A stretch of 64,000 bases of DNA from Moraxellaceae bacterium (GTDB lineage Bacteria; Pseudomonadota; Gammaproteobacteria; Pseudomonadales; Moraxellaceae). Position numbers and translations under genes: made by a program. Positions 16,108-24,658 of this stretch are shown here, piece by piece. A model generated the notes under the pieces. The model was given only the letters and a program-made list of their open reading frames with translations. It ran no database searches and was not told the origin of the DNA. The DNA is taken from assembly GCA_030680295.1 (NCBI GenBank), contig JAUXVU010000023.1, positions 744,001 to 808,000 on the forward strand, given 5' to 3'. The first letter of the stretch is position 1; the number at the start of each line of letters is the position of its first letter.

Positions 16108-17340
16108 CTAAATCAGCCCCAGCTCAGCAACCAATTGCAGGTTTGCGGTCAGTGCTGCTGCACGTGGAAACGGATGATCTAAGTTAGGTGTGGTCATCCG
16201 CATCCTGCGTGGAAATGGCGGATAGGCTATATCCCAGTGATGACCATGCAAGGTTGCTAAGTGACTGGCCATGGGTACGTTAAGCTTGGCCTGCGCTTGA
16301 GTCACCTGCATATCATTGTCAGGATCAGCCTTAGCTAGACTCATATAGTCAGCCATTTGGAATGTTGGCACTTCCAGCAAACTCGTCGAACCCGTAATGC
16401 AAAAGAACGGAATATCTAAGTCATCTAGCGCCCCACCATGTGCCGACACAAATGCTTCTCGCTCAAAAGTGGTCAGACTTTTAATCGCTTCTTTTACCGC
16501 ATACTCGTCCAAACGCCGCATCGGGCCAGCAGCCAATACGCCTGGCATCAACAACGACAAAATGCCATGTAAGCGCTGCGGCAACGCATCTACCGGCAGG
16601 CTTTCGACCAACTTAGCAATATTGTTGGCAGTGAATGAACCACCTACTGCACCAGCCCAGGTATAAACCGCTCGCACTTGATTCTTAAGCTCTGGGTGAC
16701 GCGCCAATAAGGCCAAAATATCCGGACTGCCTTTGCTATAGCCCATCAAAATCACGGGCCCCGGTGGTGGTCCATCAACCATTTCAATGTTAGCGCCGCA
16801 GCCAGCACTAGGCATAAAGCCTCGCCCTTGGCTCACCGCTGCTAACAAGTCAGGCACGTTCGCCTCACAACCTCGAAATGGATGCGCATCGGCACACAAA
16901 AAACGACAGCCTAAAGCTTCAGCAACCGGGGCGAATGCCTCTTCAAAGGCATGCACAGGCAAAAGGCCATTAATAAAACCAGGGCAAAAGATCAGTGTGG
17001 CGCCATGTAATGTTTCCAGATTGCTTGCCACAGGGAGTGCCAAGTCCCAATCTGCAGGCTGTGCGTCTTTAAGAAACCGTTGTGCCAAAATCTGCAGCGG
17101 TGACAAGCGCTTCCCATTCAGTACTTTCCAGCCTTTTGCCACGCGCAGTGCGCGCCGATCATGTCTGGCAGCTTGTAAAAAAAGATTACGCCAACGCAGA
17201 CCTAACCATTGCTTAACAATTGGCTGACTAAGCACACGCCTATCGGCGCCAACCATGTTGCGCAACCCGCCTATCAACTGCTCAAAATGCGCTTTAGACC
17301 AGTCTTGTTCAAGCTTTTGCAGGGTGTATTCCATGGCCAT
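16108..17340 (-). CDS. Alpha/beta-hydrolase-like protein of unknown function
   Basis: I do not recognise this 410-aa protein by name. It contains LIFCPGFINGLLP (about 135-147), a candidate oxyanion strand-turn, and VILMGYSKGSPD (about 200-211), where GYSKG fits the GxSxG nucleophile elbow of alpha/beta hydrolases. A late SHLATLHGHHWDIAYPP (about 363-379) could supply the catalytic His. No signal peptide or membrane helix is evident, so it is probably cytoplasmic. The first ATG (17340) and a second at 17334 are both possible. It follows the methyltransferase gene by 13 bp, so the two are likely an operon. Lipid or polyester substrates would fit the window, but this is a guess. Confidence 0.6.
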   Translation of the reverse strand: MAMEYTLQKLEQDWSKAHFEQLIGGLRNMVGADRRVLSQPIVKQWLGLRWRNLFLQAARHDRRALRVAKGWKVLNGKRLSPLQILAQRFLKDAQPADWDLALPVASNLETLHGATLIFCPGFINGLLPVHAFEEAFAPVAEALGCRFLCADAHPFRGCEANVPDLLAAVSQGRGFMPSAGCGANIEMVDGPPPGPVILMGYSKGSPDILALLARHPELKNQVRAVYTWAGAVGGSFTANNIAKLVESLPVDALPQRLHGILSLLMPGVLAAGPMRRLDEYAVKEAIKSLTTFEREAFVSAHGGALDDLDIPFFCITGSTSLLEVPTFQMADYMSLAKADPDNDMQVTQAQAKLNVPMASHLATLHGHHWDIAYPPFPRRMRMTTPNLDHPFPRAAALTANLQLVAELGLI

Positions 17341-17353
17341 TTGTAATCTCTTT

Positions 17354-17974
17354 TTATTGTTTTATAACTGCCTGACCGCGCGTGACATAAGTCCATGCCC
17401 GCGGGCCTTTTAAATACTGACTGCTTACCTCAGTGATTGTGAAGCCGCCATCACTTAATACTTTGTACACATCGCGGTCTAAGTGGCAGCCACCAGCAAA
17501 TGGTTTCCACCAAGGCGTAATTCGCTGCTGCCAGCGCTGCACTGTAAGGTCTGGTGCCAAGCCGTGCTCACAAAATAATAAAACGCCATTCGGTTTTAAT
17601 ACACGGCGCATTTCCTTCAGTGCCGCAACAGGGTCTGGAATTGTGCATAAGGTAAATGTGCAAACAATACTGTCAAAGCTGTGCTCGGGTGCTGCCACTT
17701 GCTCTAATTCCAAAGCCACGGTTTCGACTGGAATCGTAATCGCTTTTGCGCGCTTAGCTGCCAGAGGGTGCATTTCAGCCGCAGGGTCCACTCCTACAAT
17801 TTTCTGCACACGTGTCGCGTCATAAAACTCAAGGTTAAGACCGGTACCAATACCAATTTCCAGTACATTGCCGTAAGCCAAAGGAACCAGCTTCGCGCGC
17901 TGCCCCATCACTGCACCCAAACCACAGGCGCAATCAATAAGGTGTGGCAAAATATGTTTGTTGTATAGCTTCAT
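17354..17974 (-). CDS. Class I SAM-dependent methyltransferase
   Basis: A 206-aa methyltransferase with the class I SAM-binding motif VLEIGIGTGLNLEFYD (about 36-51), an acidic strand VGVDPAAEM, and FDSIVCTFTLCTIPDP followed by EMRRVLKPNGVLLFCEHG. The spacing and the late phrase WKPFAGGCHLDRD resemble the METTL7/UbiE-like group that methylates small lipophilic acceptors or thiols. The substrate is not determined. The start ATG 17974 gives a full N-terminal helix (MKLYNKHILPHLID). It is the first gene of a two-gene operon with the hydrolase at 16108, and is divergent from the arsenate reductase gene. Confidence 0.82.
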   Translation of the reverse strand: MKLYNKHILPHLIDCACGLGAVMGQRAKLVPLAYGNVLEIGIGTGLNLEFYDATRVQKIVGVDPAAEMHPLAAKRAKAITIPVETVALELEQVAAPEHSFDSIVCTFTLCTIPDPVAALKEMRRVLKPNGVLLFCEHGLAPDLTVQRWQQRITPWWKPFAGGCHLDRDVYKVLSDGGFTITEVSSQYLKGPRAWTYVTRGQAVIKQ

Positions 17975-18064
17975 ATTATTCTTCAGTAGATTAATTTAAG
18001 GTTTATGGCAGGAAGCCAACCATCTCTGTGCTCTACCCATACCAACAATCAAGGAGCATCGCAG

Positions 18065-18559
18065 TTGAACGTTCTCATGTTATGTACCGGGAATTCATGC
18101 CGCTCCATTATGGCTGAAGCTACATTTAATCACTTAGCGCCTTCTGGATGGCGAGCACTTAGTGCCGGCAGCAAACCCACAGGATATATTCATCCGCGTG
18201 CACTGGCACTATTAGCCGACGAAGGCATCACTCACCAAGACTACTTCAGTAAATCTTGGCAGGACCTACCAGTTACTCCTGACATTGTTATTTCTGTCTG
18301 CGCCAACGCGGCCAACGAAACTTGCCCAAACTATTTAACCCACGCCATCCGAACACATTGGGGCGTAGAAGACCCTGCCCATGCCACTGGCAGTGATAGC
18401 GATATACGCCAAGCATTTCATCAGGCTTATACGGTTTTACGCTTTCGCATTGAGACTTTTTTAACGCTTCCGTTACAACAGCTCATACTCCAACCGGGTG
18501 AGCTAAAGGCTGCGATGGATGCTATTGGCTTTATGAGCCCACCAGTTATTAATCACTGA
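18065..18559 (+). CDS. arsC: Arsenate reductase, thioredoxin-coupled (LMW-PTPase fold)
   Basis: A 164-aa protein of the low-molecular-weight phosphatase fold. The P-loop CTGNSCRS (Cys7 to Arg13, CX5R) starts right after the first strand, as in thioredoxin-linked ArsC. VCANAANETCP near residues 80-88 supplies the resolving-cysteine pair that distinguishes arsenate reductases from tyrosine phosphatases. TTG 18065 is preferred because AAGGAG lies 8 bases upstream and the family begins with this strand; an ATG at 18005 would add an unlikely tail. No arsR, arsB or acr3 gene is nearby, so a role outside an ars operon is possible. Its end overlaps the convergent gene by 11 bp. Confidence 0.85.
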   Translation: MNVLMLCTGNSCRSIMAEATFNHLAPSGWRALSAGSKPTGYIHPRALALLADEGITHQDYFSKSWQDLPVTPDIVISVCANAANETCPNYLTHAIRTHWGVEDPAHATGSDSDIRQAFHQAYTVLRFRIETFLTLPLQQLILQPGELKAAMDAIGFMSPPVINH

Positions 18560-19988
18560 TGGGCTGACCCAGAATCCACAGGCCCGAGGCAGTAAAAACC
18601 ATCATCAGTACTAGCATGGGTAACTGACTTAATGTGGCTTGGGTACGCGAGCCAAAACTACGCAGTGCTTCCACATGCGCCAAGTACACACTGAGTACAT
18701 GACCCAACACAATTAAGCCCACTTGGGTATGCCACACCACACCCATGTCCGGCAGGATTGGTGCTCGCCACAGACCCACTGTGCCAAAGAGGTTCCAGCC
18801 CCAACCAAAGGGGTCCGACAACATACTGACGATTTTCACCCCTTGAGTAAAAATCAGCGTGTAATAATGCGTAATGTTATACACCACTGCAATTGGCAGC
18901 AGTGTGTAGGCAAAGCGCAAAGATATCTCAGTGACAGTTAATGAACTGCGCGCCACCCACTTGGTCATCGCCATAAAGGCGACATATATCAGCAGGTATA
19001 AAAACGGTGATAACAGCAGCCATGCACTTTCATACCAAAGGTAAAATGGACGCAAGGTATGGAAATGGTAGATCGGTGAACTACCCAGCAGCGGTGTCAA
19101 AATATTAAATTTATCTGCCCAGAATAACGATACCCACCAGCGGGTCTCACGCAGACCATCAAAAGCAGTAGCAGACAGCATAAACAAGACGAATACCACC
19201 AGCGCCATGCGCTCCGGTTTGCTATCTAACAAGCCCATTAAAGGTGCACGTATTCGCAATCGGCCTGGTGCAATATCAAATGGACTCATCTTGGCCATTA
19301 GCCGGAAGAACACACTAAAAAACTCACCATAACGAAACCAAGCTGTCGCGCCAAATAATGCCACGGCACTTAAGTTAATCACGGTATAGGCCATCAGCAT
19401 TTCGGCTAATATTCGTGGGGTGTTGTGGACAAATAACTCCACCCAAATAAACGCCATATAAAAGCCAACAGCAGGCCAATAGTTTAGCCACGAGGGGTAG
19501 CTGATCACACCATGACTAAACCCACTACGCAGCTTATTTAACCACTGCGCCATGACTTGCCAAGGGTTTATCAAACTGTAGGTATTGCCAATTACGGCAG
19601 TTAAGTAGGTATAACCCAATACAAAGATGACCCAGAAAAAGGTCATATTGAAGTTAATGTAGGGATTGCGATTGCCCCATACTCCAGTGGCAATACACAA
19701 GCCCAATAGAAATACACTAAGCAGTTGAAACAGCGATAAAACATGCCAGCGTTTAGCTGTTTGCAACCACTTGGCATGACTCATATCAATGTAATGATGA
19801 GCACGTGGTTGCGTGCGCCGAGTCACTAATAAGGCGGCCACTACAAACGATAACGCCAGTGCCGCTGCAGCACCATAAAGGTATAACCACAGCGGGACTG
19901 GTAAGTTATATAAACGCCCAAAGCCATGCGCTAAAGCCAAATTGGGCGTAACTAGACTAGCCGCTACAACAAATGCCTTTACGCTCAT
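18549..19988 (-). CDS. Multi-pass membrane protein, possibly FedB-like
   Basis: A 479-aa integral membrane protein with about eleven or twelve helices and a cleavable-looking start (ALAHGFGRLYNLPVPLWLYLY, from about residue 18). That first motif resembles proteins annotated as fenitrothion hydrolase FedB, but I recall this only loosely. Histidines near helices (AHGFG, ITHYYT, VVWHTQVGLIVLGHV, YLAHVEAL) hint at a metal or heme site. No catalytic motif proves hydrolysis. Its start codon directly follows the stop of the lipoprotein gene (19988/19989), so the two are translated from one message and may work together at the envelope. It overlaps arsC convergently by 11 bp. Confidence 0.55.
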   Translation of the reverse strand: MSVKAFVVAASLVTPNLALAHGFGRLYNLPVPLWLYLYGAAAALALSFVVAALLVTRRTQPRAHHYIDMSHAKWLQTAKRWHVLSLFQLLSVFLLGLCIATGVWGNRNPYINFNMTFFWVIFVLGYTYLTAVIGNTYSLINPWQVMAQWLNKLRSGFSHGVISYPSWLNYWPAVGFYMAFIWVELFVHNTPRILAEMLMAYTVINLSAVALFGATAWFRYGEFFSVFFRLMAKMSPFDIAPGRLRIRAPLMGLLDSKPERMALVVFVLFMLSATAFDGLRETRWWVSLFWADKFNILTPLLGSSPIYHFHTLRPFYLWYESAWLLLSPFLYLLIYVAFMAMTKWVARSSLTVTEISLRFAYTLLPIAVVYNITHYYTLIFTQGVKIVSMLSDPFGWGWNLFGTVGLWRAPILPDMGVVWHTQVGLIVLGHVLSVYLAHVEALRSFGSRTQATLSQLPMLVLMMVFTASGLWILGQPISD

Positions 19989-22193
19989 TTAGCGGTTAAA
20001 CACCTGTTCCCACATTTGAATATAAGCCTCGGCTGAGTGATAAAGTGCATCTAATGCCTCCTTACCACCTTCAATACGAACCTCTTCAACAAAGTCTGCC
20101 ACCAAGCCGTAGTGAGCCATACCAACTTCATCGATATGCCACGACTTACCACTCTCAGGAATGGTCTGCATATGCACAGTCAATGGGCTGATATTGTTGA
20201 ACTGAGGCCCCCAATCTGGCCCATCAAACAAGGTAAATGGATATTTTACAGGCTCACTTCCGGCGCCGCGTGGCTTTGCACGATCAGCAATACCATTTGC
20301 ATCCATACCATAACCCAACGGCAACTGACCTCGACTGGCGGGCCAAATGTCCTTCATTTTTTCTAGGAAGTCTTTATGACCTTTGCCATTAGGCATGAAC
20401 GGATAGATCAGACCACCAATCTCCATAATGTCGCGCGCTTGCTGCATGGAAATACCGCCATGACCACCATGCGCAGAAATCAGTGGGTATTTTGGTGTTT
20501 GTGCCTTTGCCATCGCGATCATTTCATTTTTGACTTTCATCGCAGCATGATCAATATCAATGACGAATTTCTTCTGCATCAACTTTTCCATGGCATAACG
20601 ACCTAAATCGGTCATACCACGAGCATTACATTGACGTTTGTTTGGGTTATATAGCGGCAACTTACCATTTACTAAACTAATCAACGCAGATGTCACAGGG
20701 TCATTACCTGTGCCAGGAATTGCCGTCGTCATGATCGCGCCAGCTGGATAAAAATACCCATCGCCTTCACCGCCATCAGGACAGTCTTCGGTCTCCCAGA
20801 ACTTATTGGTACCTAAGAAGTTAATCAAATTCAGCACGTCACCACTAAAAATACCGGTGCCACCGAGTGCGCTATTAACATCGTGGTAGGGGAAAATTTC
20901 CCGCACGCCTAAGTCCCACACTTCCTCGATTTGGCGATCAATATCTTCCTTAGAGCAGCCATGAACCTCATTACCCAGCAGGTCATACCTAAGGGTACAT
21001 TTAAAGACGTTCGAAAATTCTAATCCTGCAACGACAGCCAACTTGCCTTCGTTAATTACTTTTCTAGCCTCTTGCGGGCTACGCACAATCCTAAACCAGC
21101 CTTTACCGGGACCACCTTCTTGTGCATCAACATAATCTTGCAACTCAAACAAATATTTAGTTTGTTTGATACCCACACTCATATCACTGCAATCTGAACC
21201 AGGACGTAATGAGGCAATACTGCCTAGCTCGCATAACGCCTCAATATTGGTACCCTCTGACACCATGATACGCATGCCAGCCATCCAAGCGCGCTCAACC
21301 CATTTGTAGTACATGGCCTGGTGCAGCTGTGAGTCGCTTGCTGGCCAATTAATAAAGCTCGGCCAGCCTTGGGTGTCATGCGTAGTAAGCGGAGTAAGAT
21401 CCAAAATTAAGGCTTCAGGGTCACGAATACCTTGAGGTCCATGCCAGTCTTTACAATCTTCCATGGCATGTGGCACACCAAAGCGATGGAACATTTGGCC
21501 GTACATTACACCACCCGCAGATGGGCCAACCGTACGACTGCCATCGGACATCTCATGCCCCATGGCCATGTGAGTGTGCACTTCAGCAAAGCCAATTACC
21601 GGCTTATCAACACCATTGCCTTTGTAGGTACGGCCAACTAAATCAAGATTGATTTCTGGGTAAGTTGTGCAGCCGCTATGTTGCACCACTTTAAAGTTCG
21701 CTTTAGAACCTGCAGCGGCAGGATCTTGCAAGACCAAATCATTATTGTCTGCTAGCGCCAACACCTTGCCAGCCAATGGAGAAAACAGCGTGAATACACC
21801 AGGCGATACTGCTTCGATAGTCCAAACCGTAGACTCCTCAGCATGCGGACGACTAGCCGTATTATTTGCCTGTGCTGCCATCATCGTTTTATTACGAGCA
21901 TGCAACAGATAGTCACCTAAAGCAGTAGGCTTAAAGTGCAAGGCCTCAGCATCAGCAAGCGATGTTGCTGATGCCGCATAACGACCCTGTGAGGTTATCT
22001 GAGCAAAGTTTGTGCTGCCTGCAGGCTTGAGCGCATAACAGCCATTAGCCATATCAAAGCGCGTTTGTGGCTGCTCACGAGCAGAATTTGGGGGATTATT
22101 GGTAACTTGTGATTTATCACTACCACAGGCGCTTAACGCCACGAGCACAGCAATAAGAGAAAGCGCTTTGACGCGGTTAAGCAGTACTGACAT
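19989..22193 (-). CDS. M19 dipeptidase/amidohydrolase-like lipoprotein
   Basis: A 734-aa exported lipoprotein: signal peptide with lipobox LSAC (Cys about 23), then a region of about 150 residues resembling a small beta-rich (ricin-like) domain. A large metal-dependent amidohydrolase-like part follows. Candidate metal ligands are EVHTHMAMG (about 205), DIDHAAMK (about 548), SAHGGHGG (about 570) and GYGMDANG (about 637), a pattern reminiscent of renal dipeptidase (M19) enzymes. Insertions between these motifs are long, so it is a divergent member and its substrate is unknown. ATG 22193 is used. The gene abuts the multi-pass protein gene, making a two-gene envelope unit. Confidence 0.65.
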   Translation of the reverse strand: MSVLLNRVKALSLIAVLVALSACGSDKSQVTNNPPNSAREQPQTRFDMANGCYALKPAGSTNFAQITSQGRYAASATSLADAEALHFKPTALGDYLLHARNKTMMAAQANNTASRPHAEESTVWTIEAVSPGVFTLFSPLAGKVLALADNNDLVLQDPAAAGSKANFKVVQHSGCTTYPEINLDLVGRTYKGNGVDKPVIGFAEVHTHMAMGHEMSDGSRTVGPSAGGVMYGQMFHRFGVPHAMEDCKDWHGPQGIRDPEALILDLTPLTTHDTQGWPSFINWPASDSQLHQAMYYKWVERAWMAGMRIMVSEGTNIEALCELGSIASLRPGSDCSDMSVGIKQTKYLFELQDYVDAQEGGPGKGWFRIVRSPQEARKVINEGKLAVVAGLEFSNVFKCTLRYDLLGNEVHGCSKEDIDRQIEEVWDLGVREIFPYHDVNSALGGTGIFSGDVLNLINFLGTNKFWETEDCPDGGEGDGYFYPAGAIMTTAIPGTGNDPVTSALISLVNGKLPLYNPNKRQCNARGMTDLGRYAMEKLMQKKFVIDIDHAAMKVKNEMIAMAKAQTPKYPLISAHGGHGGISMQQARDIMEIGGLIYPFMPNGKGHKDFLEKMKDIWPASRGQLPLGYGMDANGIADRAKPRGAGSEPVKYPFTLFDGPDWGPQFNNISPLTVHMQTIPESGKSWHIDEVGMAHYGLVADFVEEVRIEGGKEALDALYHSAEAYIQMWEQVFNR

Positions 22194-22301
22194 AACGATA
22201 CCTTGAGCGGGCAGCCCGCATTGTTTTTATTATTCACTTCGCCACTCAACAAATGGTAACAAAAGTTTCAAAATAAGCAATGCTTAAAATTAAGGCACTC
22301 G

Positions 22302-23498
22302 TTATTTAGGCGCTAACCACCAGTCCGCTACTGCATCCCACACCCTCACATCCGCTAACATCTTCATGTGATCCATGCGTTCAAGCTCAACACGGGCCAA
22401 TGAAGATGCATGCAGATTCATCTCAGGCCTAGCATGCAGACCCAAACCACTGCTAACGGGCACTAAACCATCACCAATCCAGTTCTGCGCGGCATCAGCA
22501 TTTATGCTACCAGCTAACATAAAATGATGAATATGATCGGGCAACTTAATCGGACAGTCGCGGCAATCGTGATGCGCGTCATCACTTACCAAAACTGAGT
22601 GAGCTTGCGTTAACAAACCAAAACGTAAGTCTTTAATAGCCGCACTGCGTATATTACCTAAACGCATCAGTGGGCGGGTGTACGGGGAGTAGGACAACAA
22701 AGCATTTGCCCAATTACCGGCGCGCTCTAACGGAGCCCCATGATGAGGCGTTGCCAAATAAGCGGCGCGAGTCACTACATAAAGCCAACGATGATTATGC
22801 TCACGGGCATACTCAAAGGCACTGCGAATTAACAGTCCACCCTGACTATGACCGACTAACACCAGCTCTTTCACCGGGTATTCAGTCAGCGCTTCTTCCA
22901 GCCAATTAGCCAAGTCTTCGCCATTACGCCAGATGGCACGACCGCTGTTATAACGCAACCAAGCCGGCTGCCAGCCTTTGTTTTGCATAACCGCTAAAAA
23001 GTCGGACTGCGCAGGAGTTTGCCACTCGCGCTCACTCCAACATAGGCCATGTGCAAACAGCACTACCTTTGCTTTACTGGATGTCGCCAGCTCAGACCAC
23101 GCCAACTGCTCACTGTTCTGATTACGCAAAGTCATGCCAAATGCCAGTGGGCTTTGCCAATGTTCAAGCTTATCGCCAAGCACACCATTAAGCGCACTTA
23201 GTACCGGCAAAGTCACACCATGCGATTGTGTTATTTCAGCTTCTATAACTAACCTTTGCAGCAGCTTGGCGGTGTGTCGAAACACACCAGCCACCAAACG
23301 ATACGGCCAAGGAGCACGTTGTCGTGGAGGTAGTTTTACCGAACCCGTTGGCCACGGAGACTGACGAATCGTGCCGTCCATCTCCGCCACCAGGTCGGTT
23401 ACTTCTGCCGCACTATGCAACACTAAGTGCGTTACACCATGCGCACCCCACAACACCGTGCGCCAATCAGTTGCCGACACAATCTGTTTGATTTGCAT
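22302..23498 (-). CDS. Lipase-like alpha/beta hydrolase
   Basis: A 398-aa hydrolase with LFAHGLCWSEREW (about 147-159), an oxyanion-hole HG motif, and LVLVGHSQGGLLIRSA (about 212-227), the GxSxG nucleophile elbow. ATPHHGAPLERAGNW and DGLVPVSSGLG are typical of PGAP1-like or triacylglycerol lipases. The catalytic Ser is in GHSQG, the Asp probably in IGDGLVP and the His in ERMDHMKML. No signal peptide is seen. ATG 23498 was taken over GTG codons at 23510 and 23507. It starts just after the desaturase stop, so it is the third gene of the reductase-desaturase-hydrolase operon, suggesting action on acyl lipids. Confidence 0.75.
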   Translation of the reverse strand: MQIKQIVSATDWRTVLWGAHGVTHLVLHSAAEVTDLVAEMDGTIRQSPWPTGSVKLPPRQRAPWPYRLVAGVFRHTAKLLQRLVIEAEITQSHGVTLPVLSALNGVLGDKLEHWQSPLAFGMTLRNQNSEQLAWSELATSSKAKVVLFAHGLCWSEREWQTPAQSDFLAVMQNKGWQPAWLRYNSGRAIWRNGEDLANWLEEALTEYPVKELVLVGHSQGGLLIRSAFEYAREHNHRWLYVVTRAAYLATPHHGAPLERAGNWANALLSYSPYTRPLMRLGNIRSAAIKDLRFGLLTQAHSVLVSDDAHHDCRDCPIKLPDHIHHFMLAGSINADAAQNWIGDGLVPVSSGLGLHARPEMNLHASSLARVELERMDHMKMLADVRVWDAVADWWLAPK

Positions 23499-23510
23499 GC
23501 TGCTCACCAC

Positions 23511-24632
23511 TTACGCCGCTTGTGCCAACTCAACTTGATCTTTAGCCAATACCACCAATGGCTTTGCTGGCTTGCTAGGCAGGCTGTGACGCAAAATACG
23601 TGCAGCCACGGTGCTGAACTGCTTCAACAGAGACGCCTTGTTGTAGTTCTGGCCATAACGCTTAGCAATTTCCTGCATCTCTACCGACATTTCAGCATAA
23701 CGATGCGCAGGCACTTCTGGGAACAGGTGGTGCTCAATCTGGTGGCTCAAGTTACCACTCATGATGTGGAACAACTTGCCGCCAGTCAGGTTGGACGAAC
23801 CACGCATTTGGCGTAAGTACCATTGACCACGTGTTTCATTTTCCAGCGTCTCTTCGGCAAACACTTCAGCATCTTCTGTGAAGTGACCACAGAAAATAAT
23901 GGTGAAGGTCCACAAGTTACGCATGATGTTGGCACCAAGGTTGCCAGCCAAAACAGGCAGGAAGAATGGACCCGCTAATGCTGGGAAGAAAATATAGTCT
24001 TTAGCCGCTTGACGGAAACCTTTACGGAACGTTGGCTTACCTTGCTTAAACCATTCTTTCCAAGTCTTTTCGCCAGCCAACACCTTTTCAGTTTCCAGCG
24101 TTTGCAATGCCAACAGGTTCTCAAAGAACACGGCAAGTACCGTTGCCATTACTGGATTGGCGAGGAAGCGTGGCTCCCACTTTTGCTCTGGAAAAATACG
24201 CAGCACGCCATATCCAATATCGTGGTCTTTGCCTAAAACATTGGTATATGTGTGGTGCATATAGTTATGGCTATAACGCCAGTTATCAGCAGTACACCAA
24301 GTATCCCATTCAAAGGTTTGACCATCAAAACGTGGGTCTTGCATAAAGTCATATTGACCATGCATCACGTTATGACCCAACTCCATGTTGTCGAGAATTT
24401 TGGAAATGCCAAGCAGCGCAGTACCAGCAACAAATGCAGGCGGGAAAATACCAGCCATCAACATCGTGCGGCCTGCAATTTCGGTGTAACGCACGGCCTT
24501 TTCAATTTTACGGATGTAGTTAGCATCACGCTCACCCACATCGGCTAAATGCTTTTGTTTAATCGCATCAACTTCGGCACCAAAAGCTTCGATTTCGGCG
24601 GCGGTTAAGGTACGGCTTTTGCTGTTCGTCAT
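23511..24632 (-). CDS. Membrane fatty acid (acyl) desaturase
   Basis: A 373-aa diiron desaturase that introduces a cis double bond in acyl chains at the inner membrane. All three histidine boxes are present: GHNVMH (about 87-92), HNYMHH (about 122-127) and HQIEHH (about 287-292), with four membrane segments between them. It resembles DesB-type acyl-CoA desaturases of Pseudomonas and linoleoyl-type family members. ATG 24632 has AAGGAG 7 bases upstream, better than ATG 24638, where the spacing is 1. It lies 26 bp after the ferredoxin-reductase gene, its likely electron donor, and both should be under the DesT/FabR-like operator at 25817. Confidence 0.9.
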   Translation of the reverse strand: MTNSKSRTLTAAEIEAFGAEVDAIKQKHLADVGERDANYIRKIEKAVRYTEIAGRTMLMAGIFPPAFVAGTALLGISKILDNMELGHNVMHGQYDFMQDPRFDGQTFEWDTWCTADNWRYSHNYMHHTYTNVLGKDHDIGYGVLRIFPEQKWEPRFLANPVMATVLAVFFENLLALQTLETEKVLAGEKTWKEWFKQGKPTFRKGFRQAAKDYIFFPALAGPFFLPVLAGNLGANIMRNLWTFTIIFCGHFTEDAEVFAEETLENETRGQWYLRQMRGSSNLTGGKLFHIMSGNLSHQIEHHLFPEVPAHRYAEMSVEMQEIAKRYGQNYNKASLLKQFSTVAARILRHSLPSKPAKPLVVLAKDQVELAQAA

Positions 24633-24658
24633 GGTCATACTCCTTGAACGAATCTGAA

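Noticed and set aside
22202-22218. GCGGG-CAG-CCCGC hairpin followed by T residues on the forward strand
   Set aside because: No forward-strand gene ends nearby, the stem is only 5 bp, and on the reverse strand the T residues are on the wrong side.
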